A stretch of DNA of 64,000 nt from assembly GCF_004919095.1 (NCBI RefSeq), contig NZ_STGJ01000005.1, positions 143,340-207,339 on the forward strand. The letters are read 5' to 3'. A program made the position numbers and the translations under genes. Below are positions 26,783 to 35,941 of this stretch, piece after piece. The stretch's first letter is position 1; each line of letters opens with the position of its first letter. A model generated the notes under the pieces. That model was not told the origin of the DNA, searched no databases, and saw only the letters and a list, made by a program, of their open reading frames with translations. This stretch comes from Crenobacter intestini. GTDB lineage: Bacteria > Pseudomonadota > Gammaproteobacteria > Burkholderiales > Chromobacteriaceae.

Positions 26783-27519
26783 TGAAACGCCTCGCCCGAC
26801 GCTGGCCGCTGGCCGCCTCGCTGACCCTGCACGCACTGGCAGCCGCGGCGCTCGCAGGCGCCTTCGCCGTGGGCGCCCCCACGCCGCGCGCCCTGAGCGT
26901 CAGCCTGCTGCCCGTGTCGGCCGCCCAGAGCCCCCCAACTGCCCAGACGCCCGCGTCCCCAGCCGCCCGCCCCGCCCCGTCGGCAAAGGCGCTCCCGGCC
27001 CGGCCGCAGCCTGCCACGCCCGCCGCGCAGCCTGCCACGCCAAAACCGCGCGCGGTGACGCCGGCACCGGCGCCCAAGGCGCAGGCGGCCATCACACCAC
27101 CTACCCCCGCCGCAGAACGCCCGCCTGCGCCGGCCGCCGGCAGCGCGGCAGCTGCGCCGGCGGATGCGGGCAAGCCCCCCGCCGCCGCAGGCAGCAGTGG
27201 GGCGGCCAGTGCCGCAGAGGGCACGGGCCTGGCACGCCAGGGCGTCGACTGGCGTGCCGCGCTCGCCGCCAACCCCAAGCCCGTCTACCCGGAGCGCTCG
27301 CGCGCGCTCGGCGAGCAGGGGCGTGTCGTGTTGCGCGTACGCGTCGGTGCCGACGGGCGCGCGCTCGAAGTCAGCGTGCTGCAAGGCAGCGGCCACCCCC
27401 GGCTGGACCGCGCGGCGCGCGAGGCGGTCGGGCGCTGGCGCTTCGTGCCGGCAAGGCAGGGCGGCGTCGCCGTCGAGGACAGCGTGGACGTGCCGATCCG
27501 CTTCGAGCAGGCCGATTGA
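26782..27519 (+). CDS. TonB-family energy-transducing protein
   Basis: A 245-residue protein: short cytoplasmic start MKRLARRWP, one membrane helix (LAASLTLHALAAAALAGAFAV), a long Pro/Ala-rich periplasmic spacer (about residues 50-150, with repeated PATPAAQPATP), and a C-terminal TonB domain YPERSRALGEQGRVVLRVRVGADGRALEVSVLQGSGHPRLDRAAREAVGRWRFVPA. It links proton motive force to TonB-dependent receptors, normally with ExbB/ExbD, neither of which is here. Its start codon shares a base with the narK stop, an unusual partner; it may serve a receptor encoded elsewhere. Confidence 0.9.
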   Translation: MKRLARRWPLAASLTLHALAAAALAGAFAVGAPTPRALSVSLLPVSAAQSPPTAQTPASPAARPAPSAKALPARPQPATPAAQPATPKPRAVTPAPAPKAQAAITPPTPAAERPPAPAAGSAAAAPADAGKPPAAAGSSGAASAAEGTGLARQGVDWRAALAANPKPVYPERSRALGEQGRVVLRVRVGADGRALEVSVLQGSGHPRLDRAAREAVGRWRFVPARQGGVAVEDSVDVPIRFEQAD

Positions 27520-27588
27520 GTTGCATTGCGGTAAAAGGCACGCGGATTGCGTGCCCTGCTTTGGTATACTGGCGGACAATGTTTAATT

Positions 27589-27603
27589 TTCCGCATTGCG
27601 GAG
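27589..27603. promoter_or_regulatory. Palindrome TTCCGCATTGCGGAG upstream of zipA
   Basis: Fourteen of fifteen bases match the palindrome found in front of gcdH at 40100-40114. It lies ten bases before the zipA start codon and just downstream of a TATACT -10-like element (27565-27570), so a bound protein would block transcription or translation start. Confidence 0.4.
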
Positions 27604-27612
27604 TGGGCTGGC

Positions 27613-28770
27613 ATGAGCGAATTACAGATCGGCTTGCTGGTGCTGGGCGCCGCGTTCATCGCGCTGGTGCTGGGCTTCAACTTTTACCAGGAATGGCGCT
27701 TCAAGCAGAAGACACGCCAGTCCTTCGCGCGCGAGCACGACGACGTGCTGCTTGACGTGCCGAAGAACAACGTCCGCGACGGTGCGCGCCATGACAGGCT
27801 CGAGCCGGTGATCGACGACGACCCCCTGTCCCTGCCCGACCTCGACGAGCCGCTGGACATGCCGGTGGTACAAACGGAGCAGGCGGCGGCGCCGGTCGAA
27901 TTCGACGCGCCGGAAGCGGACGCGGAGGCCGAACTGGACGCGTTCGACCACGACGACCACCAGGCGCTGGTCACCGCGATGCTCGACCCCTCGCTCGACT
28001 TCATCGCCGAGATCGTGTTCGAGCGCCCGTACGAGCTGGCCGCGCTGCCGCGCTTCGCGGTCGCCAAGCGCGTGCAGCTGATCGGCCGCACCGAACGCGG
28101 CCTGTGGAAGCCGGCCGAGGCGCTGCCCGGCGTGCGCTACCGCCAGCTCAACGTCGGCCTGCAACTGGTCGACCGCAGCGGCGCGCTGTCCGAGGACGAT
28201 TTGGCGAACTTCTGCGCGCAGGTGAACGAATACGCCACCGCGCACGGCGCCAGGGCAAGCTTCCCGCAGCACCAGCAGAAACTGGCGTGCGCGCGCGAGC
28301 TCGACGCCTTCTGCGCCAACGTCGACATCCTGATCGGCATCAATATCGTCCCGTCCAGCCCGATCGACGGCGCGCGCCTGAGGAGCTTCGCCGAGGCCTA
28401 CGGCCTCGAGCTCGAACCGGACGGCGCCTTCCACTACCTGTCCGATTCGGGCAACACGCTCTACTCGCTGACCGCGGCCGACCAGCAGCCGTTCACCTAC
28501 CATAACCTGATCGACCAGCGTTTCGCCGGACTCACCCTGCTCTACGACGTGCCACGCGTCGCCGGCGCGGTCGACGTGTTCGACCGCGCGGTCGACTTCT
28601 GCCGCCAGCTTGCCGCCGAGTTCGACGCAGAGCTGGTCGACGACAACCGCCGGCCGCTGACCGCGCAGAGCCTCGCGCGCATCCGCGCGCAGCTGGTGCA
28701 GATCTACGGCAGCATGGACGACCGCGGCATCGCGCCGGGCAGCGTCGCCGCGCTGCGGCTGTTCGCCTGA
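27613..28770 (+). CDS. zipA: Cell-division protein ZipA homolog
   Basis: A 385-residue protein with an N-terminal membrane anchor (ELQIGLLVLGAAFIALVLGFNFYQEW), a long acidic linker (about residues 50-125, rich in Asp, Glu and Pro) and a C-terminal ZipA_C domain (from about 250: VDILIGINIVPSSPIDGARLRSFAEAYGL...LLYDVPRVAGAVDVFDRAVDFCRQLAAEFDAELVDDNRRPLTAQ) that binds the FtsZ tail. It precedes ligA, the order also seen in other betaproteobacteria. The middle part (140-240) is longer than in E. coli ZipA. Confidence 0.9.
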   Translation: MSELQIGLLVLGAAFIALVLGFNFYQEWRFKQKTRQSFAREHDDVLLDVPKNNVRDGARHDRLEPVIDDDPLSLPDLDEPLDMPVVQTEQAAAPVEFDAPEADAEAELDAFDHDDHQALVTAMLDPSLDFIAEIVFERPYELAALPRFAVAKRVQLIGRTERGLWKPAEALPGVRYRQLNVGLQLVDRSGALSEDDLANFCAQVNEYATAHGARASFPQHQQKLACARELDAFCANVDILIGINIVPSSPIDGARLRSFAEAYGLELEPDGAFHYLSDSGNTLYSLTAADQQPFTYHNLIDQRFAGLTLLYDVPRVAGAVDVFDRAVDFCRQLAAEFDAELVDDNRRPLTAQSLARIRAQLVQIYGSMDDRGIAPGSVAALRLFA

Positions 28771-31272
<2,502 letters not shown>

Positions 31273-31361
31273 TCAGACCGCGCCGCGCGGGCGAGCCCTC
31301 CCGGCCGCGCGGCAAAACCACTACAATGCGCAGCTTCTGCTGCCCCGCTTGAGGACATTTG

Positions 31362-32237
31362 ATGAAGAAGATCACCAAAGCCGTGTTCCCGGTTGCCGGG
31401 ATGGGCACCCGCTTCCTACCCGCGACCAAGGCCAGTCCAAAGGAAATGCTGCCGATCGTCGACAAGCCGCTGATCCAGTACGCGGTCGAGGAAGCGGTCG
31501 CCGCCGGCATCACCGAGCTGATCTTCATCACCGGCCGCAACAAACGCTCGATCGAGGACCACTTCGACAAGGCGTACGAGCTGGAAACCGAGCTGGAAAA
31601 CCGCAGCAAGCAGAAACTGCTCGACATCGTGCAGGGCATCCTGCCGCCGACGGTCAGCTGCATCTACATCCGCCAGGCCGAGGCGCTGGGCCTGGGCCAC
31701 GCCGTGCTGTGCGCGCGCCCGGCGGTCGGCAACGAGCCGTTCGCGGTGATCCTCGCCGACGACTTGATGCACGGCGAACCCGGCGCGCTCGAACAGATGG
31801 TCAAGGTGTTCGACGAGACGCACAGTTCGGTGCTCGGCGTCGAAGAGGTGCCGCGCGCGCAGACCGGCTCGTACGGCATCGTCGAAGTCAGCGAAGAGCG
31901 CGGCCACCAGCGGGTGACCAGCATCGTCGAGAAGCCTCACCCGGACGTCGCGCCGTCGACGCTCGCCGTAGTCGGCCGCTACATCCTGACCCCGCGCGTG
32001 TTCGACAAGCTGGTCGCGACGCAGCCGGGCGCCGGCGGCGAGATCCAGCTCACCGACGGCATCGCCGCGCTGATGAAGGACGAGGCGGTACTCGCGCTGC
32101 CGCTGCGCGGCACCCGCTACGACTGCGGATCCAAGCTGGGCTACCTGAAGGCGACCGTCGACCTCGCGCTCGAACACCCCGAGGTCGGCGCGGCGTTCGC
32201 GGCCTTCCTCGCCCAGCGCAGCGCCGAAGCCAAATAA
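31362..32237 (+). CDS. galU: UTP-glucose-1-phosphate uridylyltransferase GalU
   Basis: A 291-residue enzyme making UDP-glucose for envelope polysaccharides. [37 protein letters not shown] is the nucleotide-binding signature; [17 protein letters not shown] and VEKPHP follow in the expected order. GAGGA at 31351-31355 supports ATG 31362 over the TTG one codon earlier. A TACAAT element (31322-31327) may be the -10. Confidence 0.97.
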   Translation: MKKITKAVFPVAGMGTRFLPATKASPKEMLPIVDKPLIQYAVEEAVAAGITELIFITGRNKRSIEDHFDKAYELETELENRSKQKLLDIVQGILPPTVSCIYIRQAEALGLGHAVLCARPAVGNEPFAVILADDLMHGEPGALEQMVKVFDETHSSVLGVEEVPRAQTGSYGIVEVSEERGHQRVTSIVEKPHPDVAPSTLAVVGRYILTPRVFDKLVATQPGAGGEIQLTDGIAALMKDEAVLALPLRGTRYDCGSKLGYLKATVDLALEHPEVGAAFAAFLAQRSAEAK

Positions 32238-32290
32238 ACGAAGGGCGCCGCGCGTGCGCCCGTAACCCCTTCCCCCAAGGAGCCATCCCC

Positions 32291-32833
32291 ATGCCCAATC
32301 TTGCCGAAGCGCAAGCCATCATCGAAAACTCCGACGTGCTGTTCAGCGCCGAGGAAGTCAGCGCCGCGGCCGACCGCATGGCCGCCGCGATCACCGAGAA
32401 GCTCGGCGGCGAATACCCGCTGGTGCTGTCGGTGATGGGCGGTGCCGTCGTGTTCACCGGCCAGCTGTTGCCGCGCCTGATGTTCCCGCTCGACTTCGAC
32501 TACGTGCACGTCTCCCGCTACGGCGACAAGACGCACGGCGGCGAACTCGTCTGGCGCACCGCGCCGAAGGAAGACGTGAAGGACCGCGTGGTGCTGGTGC
32601 TGGACGACATCCTCGACGAGGGCCACACCATGGCCGCCATCCGCGACAAGGTGATGGAGATGGGTGCCAAGGCCTTCTACAGCGGCGTGTTCGCCAACAA
32701 GCTGATCGACCAGGCCAAGCCGATCGCCGCCGACTTCGTCGGCATCGATGTGCCCAACCGCTACGTGTTCGGCTACGGCATGGACGTGCGCGGCATCTGG
32801 CGCAACCTGCCGGAAATCCGCGCGCTCAAGTAA
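32291..32833 (+). CDS. hpt: Hypoxanthine-guanine phosphoribosyltransferase
   Basis: A 180-residue purine-salvage enzyme. The PRPP motif VVLVLDDILDEGHTMAA lies at about residues 97-113, with GGAVVFTGQLLPRL and SRYGDKTHGGELVW before it and ADFVGIDVPNRYVFGYGMD at the C-terminal base-binding loop. The xanthine/hypoxanthine-guanine type is used in Neisseriales. CAAGGAG precedes ATG 32291. It follows galU after 53 bases; a GGGCGC/GCGCCC stem lies in that gap without a U-run. Confidence 0.92.
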   Translation: MPNLAEAQAIIENSDVLFSAEEVSAAADRMAAAITEKLGGEYPLVLSVMGGAVVFTGQLLPRLMFPLDFDYVHVSRYGDKTHGGELVWRTAPKEDVKDRVVLVLDDILDEGHTMAAIRDKVMEMGAKAFYSGVFANKLIDQAKPIAADFVGIDVPNRYVFGYGMDVRGIWRNLPEIRALK

Positions 32834-32853
32834 GCCGCGCGACGCCGCCGACA

Positions 32854-32886
32854 AAAAAGCCGCCTGTTGGTAACAGGCGGCTTTTT
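32854..32886. terminator. Bidirectional rho-independent terminator between hpt and the DUF3592 gene
   Basis: Fifteen-base perfect arms (32854-32868 and 32872-32886) made of AAAAAGCCGCCTGTT and its complement with a three-base loop, so both directions end in a U-run. It separates the convergent hpt and DUF3592 genes. Confidence 0.93.
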
Positions 32887-32903
32887 CATGGGCTGCTTGT
32901 GCG

Positions 32904-33353
32904 CTACAGCAGTCCGGTCAGCAGGCCGACGCCGGCGCCGACAAAGGCAAGACACAGCGCGAGCCCCGCCCACACCGTCCAGTGGCGGCCGGCCTCCAGG
33001 CAGGCCTGCGCCGGGTTGGCCGGGTTCACGTAGACGCGCACCTGGCTACCCACCGGGTAGCGCGCGGCGCGCGCCTGGGCCTGTTGCAGGCTCTGCCCGT
33101 AGCCCGGGTCGGGGAAGGCGACGGTAGCGCCCTGGTAGTCGCGTCCGCCGTAACGGTAGGTGTAACGGATCTCGGCCTTGTACTGCTCACGCTGGCTCGC
33201 GTCGCCGCCGCCGGCGCGCAGCCGGGTGTCGACGCGGCTCCCGGTGATCTCGCCCACCGCTTGCGCCCAAGCCTCGGCCGCGCGGCCGGTCTCGCCCAGC
33301 CGCCAAAGATAGGCGAAGGCGGCGATGCCGACGGCGATCAGCAGCAAGGGCAT
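32904..33353 (-). CDS. DUF3592 membrane protein
   Basis: A 149-residue protein with a membrane helix at each end (residues 2-18, MPLLLIAVGIAAFAYLW, and about 125-147) and a soluble DUF3592 part between, QYKAEIRYTYRYGGRDYQG...VGSQVRVYVNPANPAQACL. The R-Y-x-Y and YVNPANPxxA motifs are typical. Function of the family is unknown. ATG 33353 is chosen, with GAGG ten bases upstream inside the ylqF stop region; an in-frame GTG four codons earlier is possible. Confidence 0.82.
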   Translation of the reverse strand: MPLLLIAVGIAAFAYLWRLGETGRAAEAWAQAVGEITGSRVDTRLRAGGGDASQREQYKAEIRYTYRYGGRDYQGATVAFPDPGYGQSLQQAQARAARYPVGSQVRVYVNPANPAQACLEAGRHWTVWAGLALCLAFVGAGVGLLTGLL

Positions 33354-33366
33354 CAGCTTGAACACC

Positions 33367-34302
33367 TCAACGCCCCTTGTTCTTCTTCGCCTCGTACTCG
33401 GCGATGCGCGCCTGCTTCTCGGCGGCGCGCTGCGCGGCCAGTTCCTTGGCCTTCTTCACCCACGCCGTCCATTCGTCCGGACGCTCGAGCGTGATGCGGC
33501 CGATCACGCCGTCGCGGAACTCGGTGAGCACGATCTCGGACGCCTTCTGCATGTTCGGGCGGCCACCGCCGAACATCGCGCCGCGTTTCTTCGCGACCAT
33601 CTCCAGCACCTCGTAGTCCTGCAGCACCGAGATGTCGTCGAGCCGGTAGCGCGCGGTCAACGCGTCCGCATAGTGGCGCATCAGGTAGGCGATCAGCTCG
33701 AGCGCGACCTCTTCCTCGTCCATCGCGTTGCGGCCGACCGCGCCGCTGGCGGCGAGGTTGTAGCCGCCCTCTTCGACCTCGATCTTCGGCCACAGCATGC
33801 CCGGCGTGTCGTAGAGCTCGACGTCGTCGGCCAACAGGATGCGCTGCTCGCCCTTGGTCACCCCCGGCATATTGCCGGTCTTGGCGATCTTGCGCCCGGT
33901 CATGGTGTTGATCAGCGTCGACTTGCCGACGTTGGGGATGCCGCAGATCATCACGCGGATCGGCTTTTCCAGGCCTCCGCGGTTGGGGACCAGTTCGCGG
34001 CAGGCGGCGACCAGCCGCTGCGCGGGCGAGCGCTCGGACGCGTCCAGCCCCAGCGCGCGGGTGCCCGGCTTGGCGTTGTACCAGTCCAGCCACAGGCGGG
34101 TGACGTTAGGGTCGGCCAGGTCCTGCTTGTTGAGCACCTTCAGCGTCGGCTTGCCGCGCGAGAGGGCCTTGATCATCGGGTTGGCGCTGGACGCCGGCAG
34201 GCGGGCGTCGAGCATCTCGATCACCACGTCGATGCCCTTGAGGCGGGCGGCGACGTCCTTCTTGGCCTTGTTCATGTGGCCGGGGAACCATTGGATGGCC
34301 AT
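33367..34302 (-). CDS. ylqF: Ribosome biogenesis GTPase YlqF (RbgA family)
   Basis: A 311-residue circularly permuted GTPase that helps late assembly of the 50S subunit. The order of motifs is permuted: G4 NKQD comes first (residues 58-61), then the P-loop GIPNVGKSTLIN (about 120-131), PGVTKG and G3 DTPGML. The N terminus MAIQWFPGHMNKAKKD is the family signature, and the C terminus is basic and helical. The downstream DUF3592 gene starts 14 bases after its stop. Confidence 0.93.
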   Translation of the reverse strand: MAIQWFPGHMNKAKKDVAARLKGIDVVIEMLDARLPASSANPMIKALSRGKPTLKVLNKQDLADPNVTRLWLDWYNAKPGTRALGLDASERSPAQRLVAACRELVPNRGGLEKPIRVMICGIPNVGKSTLINTMTGRKIAKTGNMPGVTKGEQRILLADDVELYDTPGMLWPKIEVEEGGYNLAASGAVGRNAMDEEEVALELIAYLMRHYADALTARYRLDDISVLQDYEVLEMVAKKRGAMFGGGRPNMQKASEIVLTEFRDGVIGRITLERPDEWTAWVKKAKELAAQRAAEKQARIAEYEAKKNKGR

Positions 34303-34304
34303 AT

Positions 34305-34517
34305 TCAGTGCTTTCTCAGCGGCCGCAGCAAGTCAGCGAGGCCGTTGTGTTTGATTTCTAGGGTCAGCGCCAGCAGGCGGCCGATCTCGCCCGGCGGGAA
34401 GCCCTTGCGGGCAAACCATACAAGGTACGCCAGCGGCAGGTCGGCAATCACCATCCCCTTGTACTTGCCGTAAGGCATGGTACGGGTGGCGATCAGGGAG
34501 AGCAGTTCGGGGTCCAT
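34305..34517 (-). CDS. DUF3820 family protein
   Basis: A 70-residue protein made of one DUF3820 domain: MPYGKYKGMVIADLPLAYLVWFARKGFPPGEIGRLLALTLEIKHNGL. The PxGKYKG and YLxWFxxKGFP motifs are typical. The family includes a small putative quorum-sensing-regulated virulence factor, but no function is known for these short forms. ATG 34517. It is 2 bases upstream of ylqF and probably co-transcribed. Confidence 0.82.
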   Translation of the reverse strand: MDPELLSLIATRTMPYGKYKGMVIADLPLAYLVWFARKGFPPGEIGRLLALTLEIKHNGLADLLRPLRKH

Positions 34518-34583
34518 GGCGGCCGGGGCAGGTGAGAGCCGCGATTGTGCCCGTGCGGGGAGCGGCTGTCACGCCGTCCTCTG

Positions 34584-34597
34584 TTGACCGGCGTCAA
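34584..34597 (+). promoter_or_regulatory. Perfect FNR/CRP-like palindrome
   Basis: TTGACCGGCGTCAA, a perfect TTGAC-N4-GTCAA dyad close to the FNR box TTGAT-N4-ATCAA. It is centred at about 34590.5; a TAAAAT -10 box at 34638-34643 predicts a transcript from about 34650, placing the box at roughly -60, the class I activating distance. Confidence 0.5.
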
Positions 34598-34649
34598 GCC
34601 TGGCGGGAACAGTGCGCCGCGCCTAGTCACAATCCCGTAAAATCATGAG

Positions 34650-34738
34650 TGAATTCCTCGGTTATTTACCGAGTCACGCTTACAGGTTCGCGCAGAGCCC
34701 GCTCGGGCACCGTCTACGACGGTGCCCGTTTTTTTTTT
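34650..34738 (+). ncRNA. Candidate small RNA with strong intrinsic terminator
   Basis: The plus strand here has no gene, yet carries a complete terminator: 11-base perfect stem CGGGCACCGTC/GACGGTGCCCG (34704-34714 and 34718-34728), three-base loop and ten U (34729-34738). Upstream lie a smaller hairpin (CTCGGT/ACCGAG, 34657-34673), an unpaired stretch of about 30 bases, a TAAAAT -10 box and an FNR-like dyad. The nearest plus-strand gene upstream is far away (hpt, terminated at 32886), and the flanking genes are on the minus strand, so the terminator must belong to a transcript of its own of about 90 bases. It resembles FNR-controlled sRNAs such as FnrS or AniS in architecture only; no sequence match is claimed. 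Confidence 0.5.
34704..34738 (+). terminator. Orphan rho-independent terminator
   Basis: Perfect 11-base stem, three-base loop, ten U in the plus direction. In the minus direction no U-run follows, so it does not serve the gene ending at 34737. Confidence 0.93.
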
Positions 34739-35075
34739 ACGGCATCGCGCGGCCGTCGTTCAGCGCGATAAAGCCGCGCAGCACGCGGTAGGCAAACCAC
34801 AGCCAGACGGCGCCGAGCACCAGGTAGCCGACCAGGATCAGGCTGAGCACGCCGCCCAGCACCGACCACACCAGCGCCCACCAGAACGAGCGGATCTGCC
34901 AACGGAAATGGCTCTCGTAGCGGGTGCCGCGCATCTCGGAGAGCTTCAGGTAGTTGATGATCAGGCCGATCACCGCCGGCAGGCCGGTGAACAGGCTGAT
35001 CGCCTGGATCGCGTACACCAGCAGCACCAGGTTGTTGAAACGCCGGTCATCCGGCGATACCACTTCGTAATCCAT
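34737..35075 (-). CDS. DUF4870 membrane protein
   Basis: A 112-residue inner-membrane protein with about three hydrophobic segments (YAIQAISLFTGLPAVIGLIINYL, FWWALVWSVLGGVLSLILVGYLVLGAVWLWFAYRVLRG). The HFRWQIRSFW motif is characteristic of DUF4870/TMEM-like small proteins in proteobacteria. AAGGAAA supports ATG 35075. Function unknown. Confidence 0.8.
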   Translation of the reverse strand: MDYEVVSPDDRRFNNLVLLVYAIQAISLFTGLPAVIGLIINYLKLSEMRGTRYESHFRWQIRSFWWALVWSVLGGVLSLILVGYLVLGAVWLWFAYRVLRGFIALNDGRAMP

Positions 35076-35095
35076 CGTTTTCCTTCGTCGGGGGT

Positions 35096-35644
35096 TTACA
35101 GGCCCAGCCGGGCGAACAGCGGCTGCGCGCGCAGGCGCACCAGCGAACGCACAAGCGTGCAGCGCTCGATTAGCGGCCGCGAAAGCGCGTCGGGCAATAG
35201 CGGCAAGCGGCTGTAGACGAGCAGCACGCCTCGCGCATCGGACAAGGGCGCGAGCTGCGCGGTCGGCAGGGAGAGGCCCAGCGCCTGGCCCAGTGCACGG
35301 ATGCGCGCGTTGGCCTCGGCCAACAGCGGCAGCTCGGCGGCCGGCAGCGCGAGCGAGGCAAGTTCGAACAGCACGATGCGCGCGGCCAGCCAGTCGGCGG
35401 CGTCGGTCAGCCTATCGGGCGTCCTCGCGCACGGCACCTGCCGGCGCGCGGCCAACAGGATGGCCAGCTGGCGCACTTCAGGCAGCAGCGACTCCGCCAC
35501 GTCTACGCCGTGCGGCAGGCAAGCTTGCGGTACGCCACGGGACAGCGACTCGGCGTCGGCGAGCACGTGCAGCGCCAACAGTGCTGCCGGTGCCGGTGCG
35601 GTTACGACCGATGCGCGGATATTCAGGACCTGCTCCATGCTCAT
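35096..35644 (-). CDS. Hypothetical helical protein downstream of a leader peptide
   Basis: A 182-residue protein that I do not recognise. It is rich in Leu and Ala, contains no Lys, and seems all-helical, without signal peptide or clear membrane segment. GGGAGA precedes ATG 35644 (MSMEQVLNIRASVV). It is preceded on the same strand by a short Tyr-rich ORF (35752-35832) and a hairpin (35701-35731), which suggests control by attenuation. The order with DUF4870 (21-base gap) points to one operon. A chorismate-mutase-like role was considered because of the aromatic leader, but the catalytic Lys/Arg/Glu pattern is not visible. Confidence 0.6.
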   Translation of the reverse strand: MSMEQVLNIRASVVTAPAPAALLALHVLADAESLSRGVPQACLPHGVDVAESLLPEVRQLAILLAARRQVPCARTPDRLTDAADWLAARIVLFELASLALPAAELPLLAEANARIRALGQALGLSLPTAQLAPLSDARGVLLVYSRLPLLPDALSRPLIERCTLVRSLVRLRAQPLFARLGL

Positions 35645-35700
35645 GTTCTCCCTGGCCCCACTTTGCCTGGGCGGTCCGTGTGCCGGAGAGGACTGAAAGC

Positions 35701-35731
35701 ACAAATGCCGCCTGGCTGCGGCGGCATTTGT
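35701..35731 (-). promoter_or_regulatory. Attenuator-like hairpin
   Basis: Perfect 12-base arms ACAAATGCCGCC (35701-35712) and GGCGGCATTTGT (35720-35731) with a seven-base loop. In the minus direction it begins 20 bases after the leader stop codon and is followed by GCUUUCAG, a modest U tract. CTGCGG inside the leader ORF (after the Tyr codons) can pair with CCGCAG in the hairpin, the geometry of an antiterminator. Confidence 0.5.
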
Positions 35732-35751
35732 CTGGATTTGGTGTTTTTCGG

Positions 35752-35832
35752 TCACGCAAGTCCGCAGGCGCCGCCATGATTGGAGCGGTACCAGTAATAG
35801 TAAGCGGCGTTGCTGAGGATCCGGGTAGTCAT
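35752..35832 (-). CDS. Tyr/Trp-rich leader peptide, 26 residues
   Basis: A short ORF with ATG 35832 and an AGGA site eight bases upstream. It carries the run AAYYYWYRSNHGG: four Tyr and one Trp within five codons, ending CGLA. Such aromatic clusters are typical of attenuation leaders, where ribosome stalling on scarce charged tRNA changes the RNA fold. A longer version from ATG 35841 is possible. It lies in its own transcription unit after the ETF-QO terminator, upstream of the hairpin at 35701 and the gene at 35096. A RiPP precursor is an alternative, but no modification enzyme is near. Confidence 0.5.
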   Translation of the reverse strand: MTTRILSNAAYYYWYRSNHGGACGLA

Positions 35833-35843
35833 GCGTGTCATCC

Positions 35844-35868
35844 TGACAAGGCGGGTGCGCCTTGTCAA
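35844..35868 (-). promoter_or_regulatory. Ten-base palindrome overlapping a TTGACA element
   Basis: TGACAAGGCG (35844-35853) and CGCCTTGTCA (35858-35867) form a perfect inverted repeat with a four-base centre, immediately upstream of the leader ORF. On the minus strand its first half contains TTGACA, a perfect -35 hexamer. The shape is that of a repressor operator over the promoter; a hairpin in the RNA is the alternative. Confidence 0.5.
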
Positions 35869-35896
35869 GCGCGGCGCGGGCAAGTTGTTGGCAGAA

Positions 35897-35923
35897 AACA
35901 AAAACCCGGCACCAGGCCGGGTT
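35897..35923 (-). terminator. Rho-independent terminator of the ETF-QO gene
   Basis: Eight-base stem AACCCGGC/GCCGGGTT (35903-35910 and 35916-35923) with a five-base loop, followed in the minus direction by UUUUUGUUUU. It lies 19 bases after the stop codon. Confidence 0.88.
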
Positions 35924-35941
35924 CCTTGAGGCTGCCAACTC

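Noticed and set aside
34704..34728. Stem resembling a mini-ykkC or other riboswitch element
   Set aside because: Only one such stem exists and the loop lacks the ACGR sequence of that class; it is better explained as a terminator.
35096..35644. Chorismate mutase as target of the Tyr-rich leader
   Set aside because: The protein lacks Lys altogether, so the AroQ active-site pattern cannot be met.
35752..35832. RiPP precursor peptide
   Set aside because: The C-terminal SNHGGACGLA looks core-like, but no radical SAM, lanthionine or DUF692 enzyme is nearby; attenuation explains the position better.
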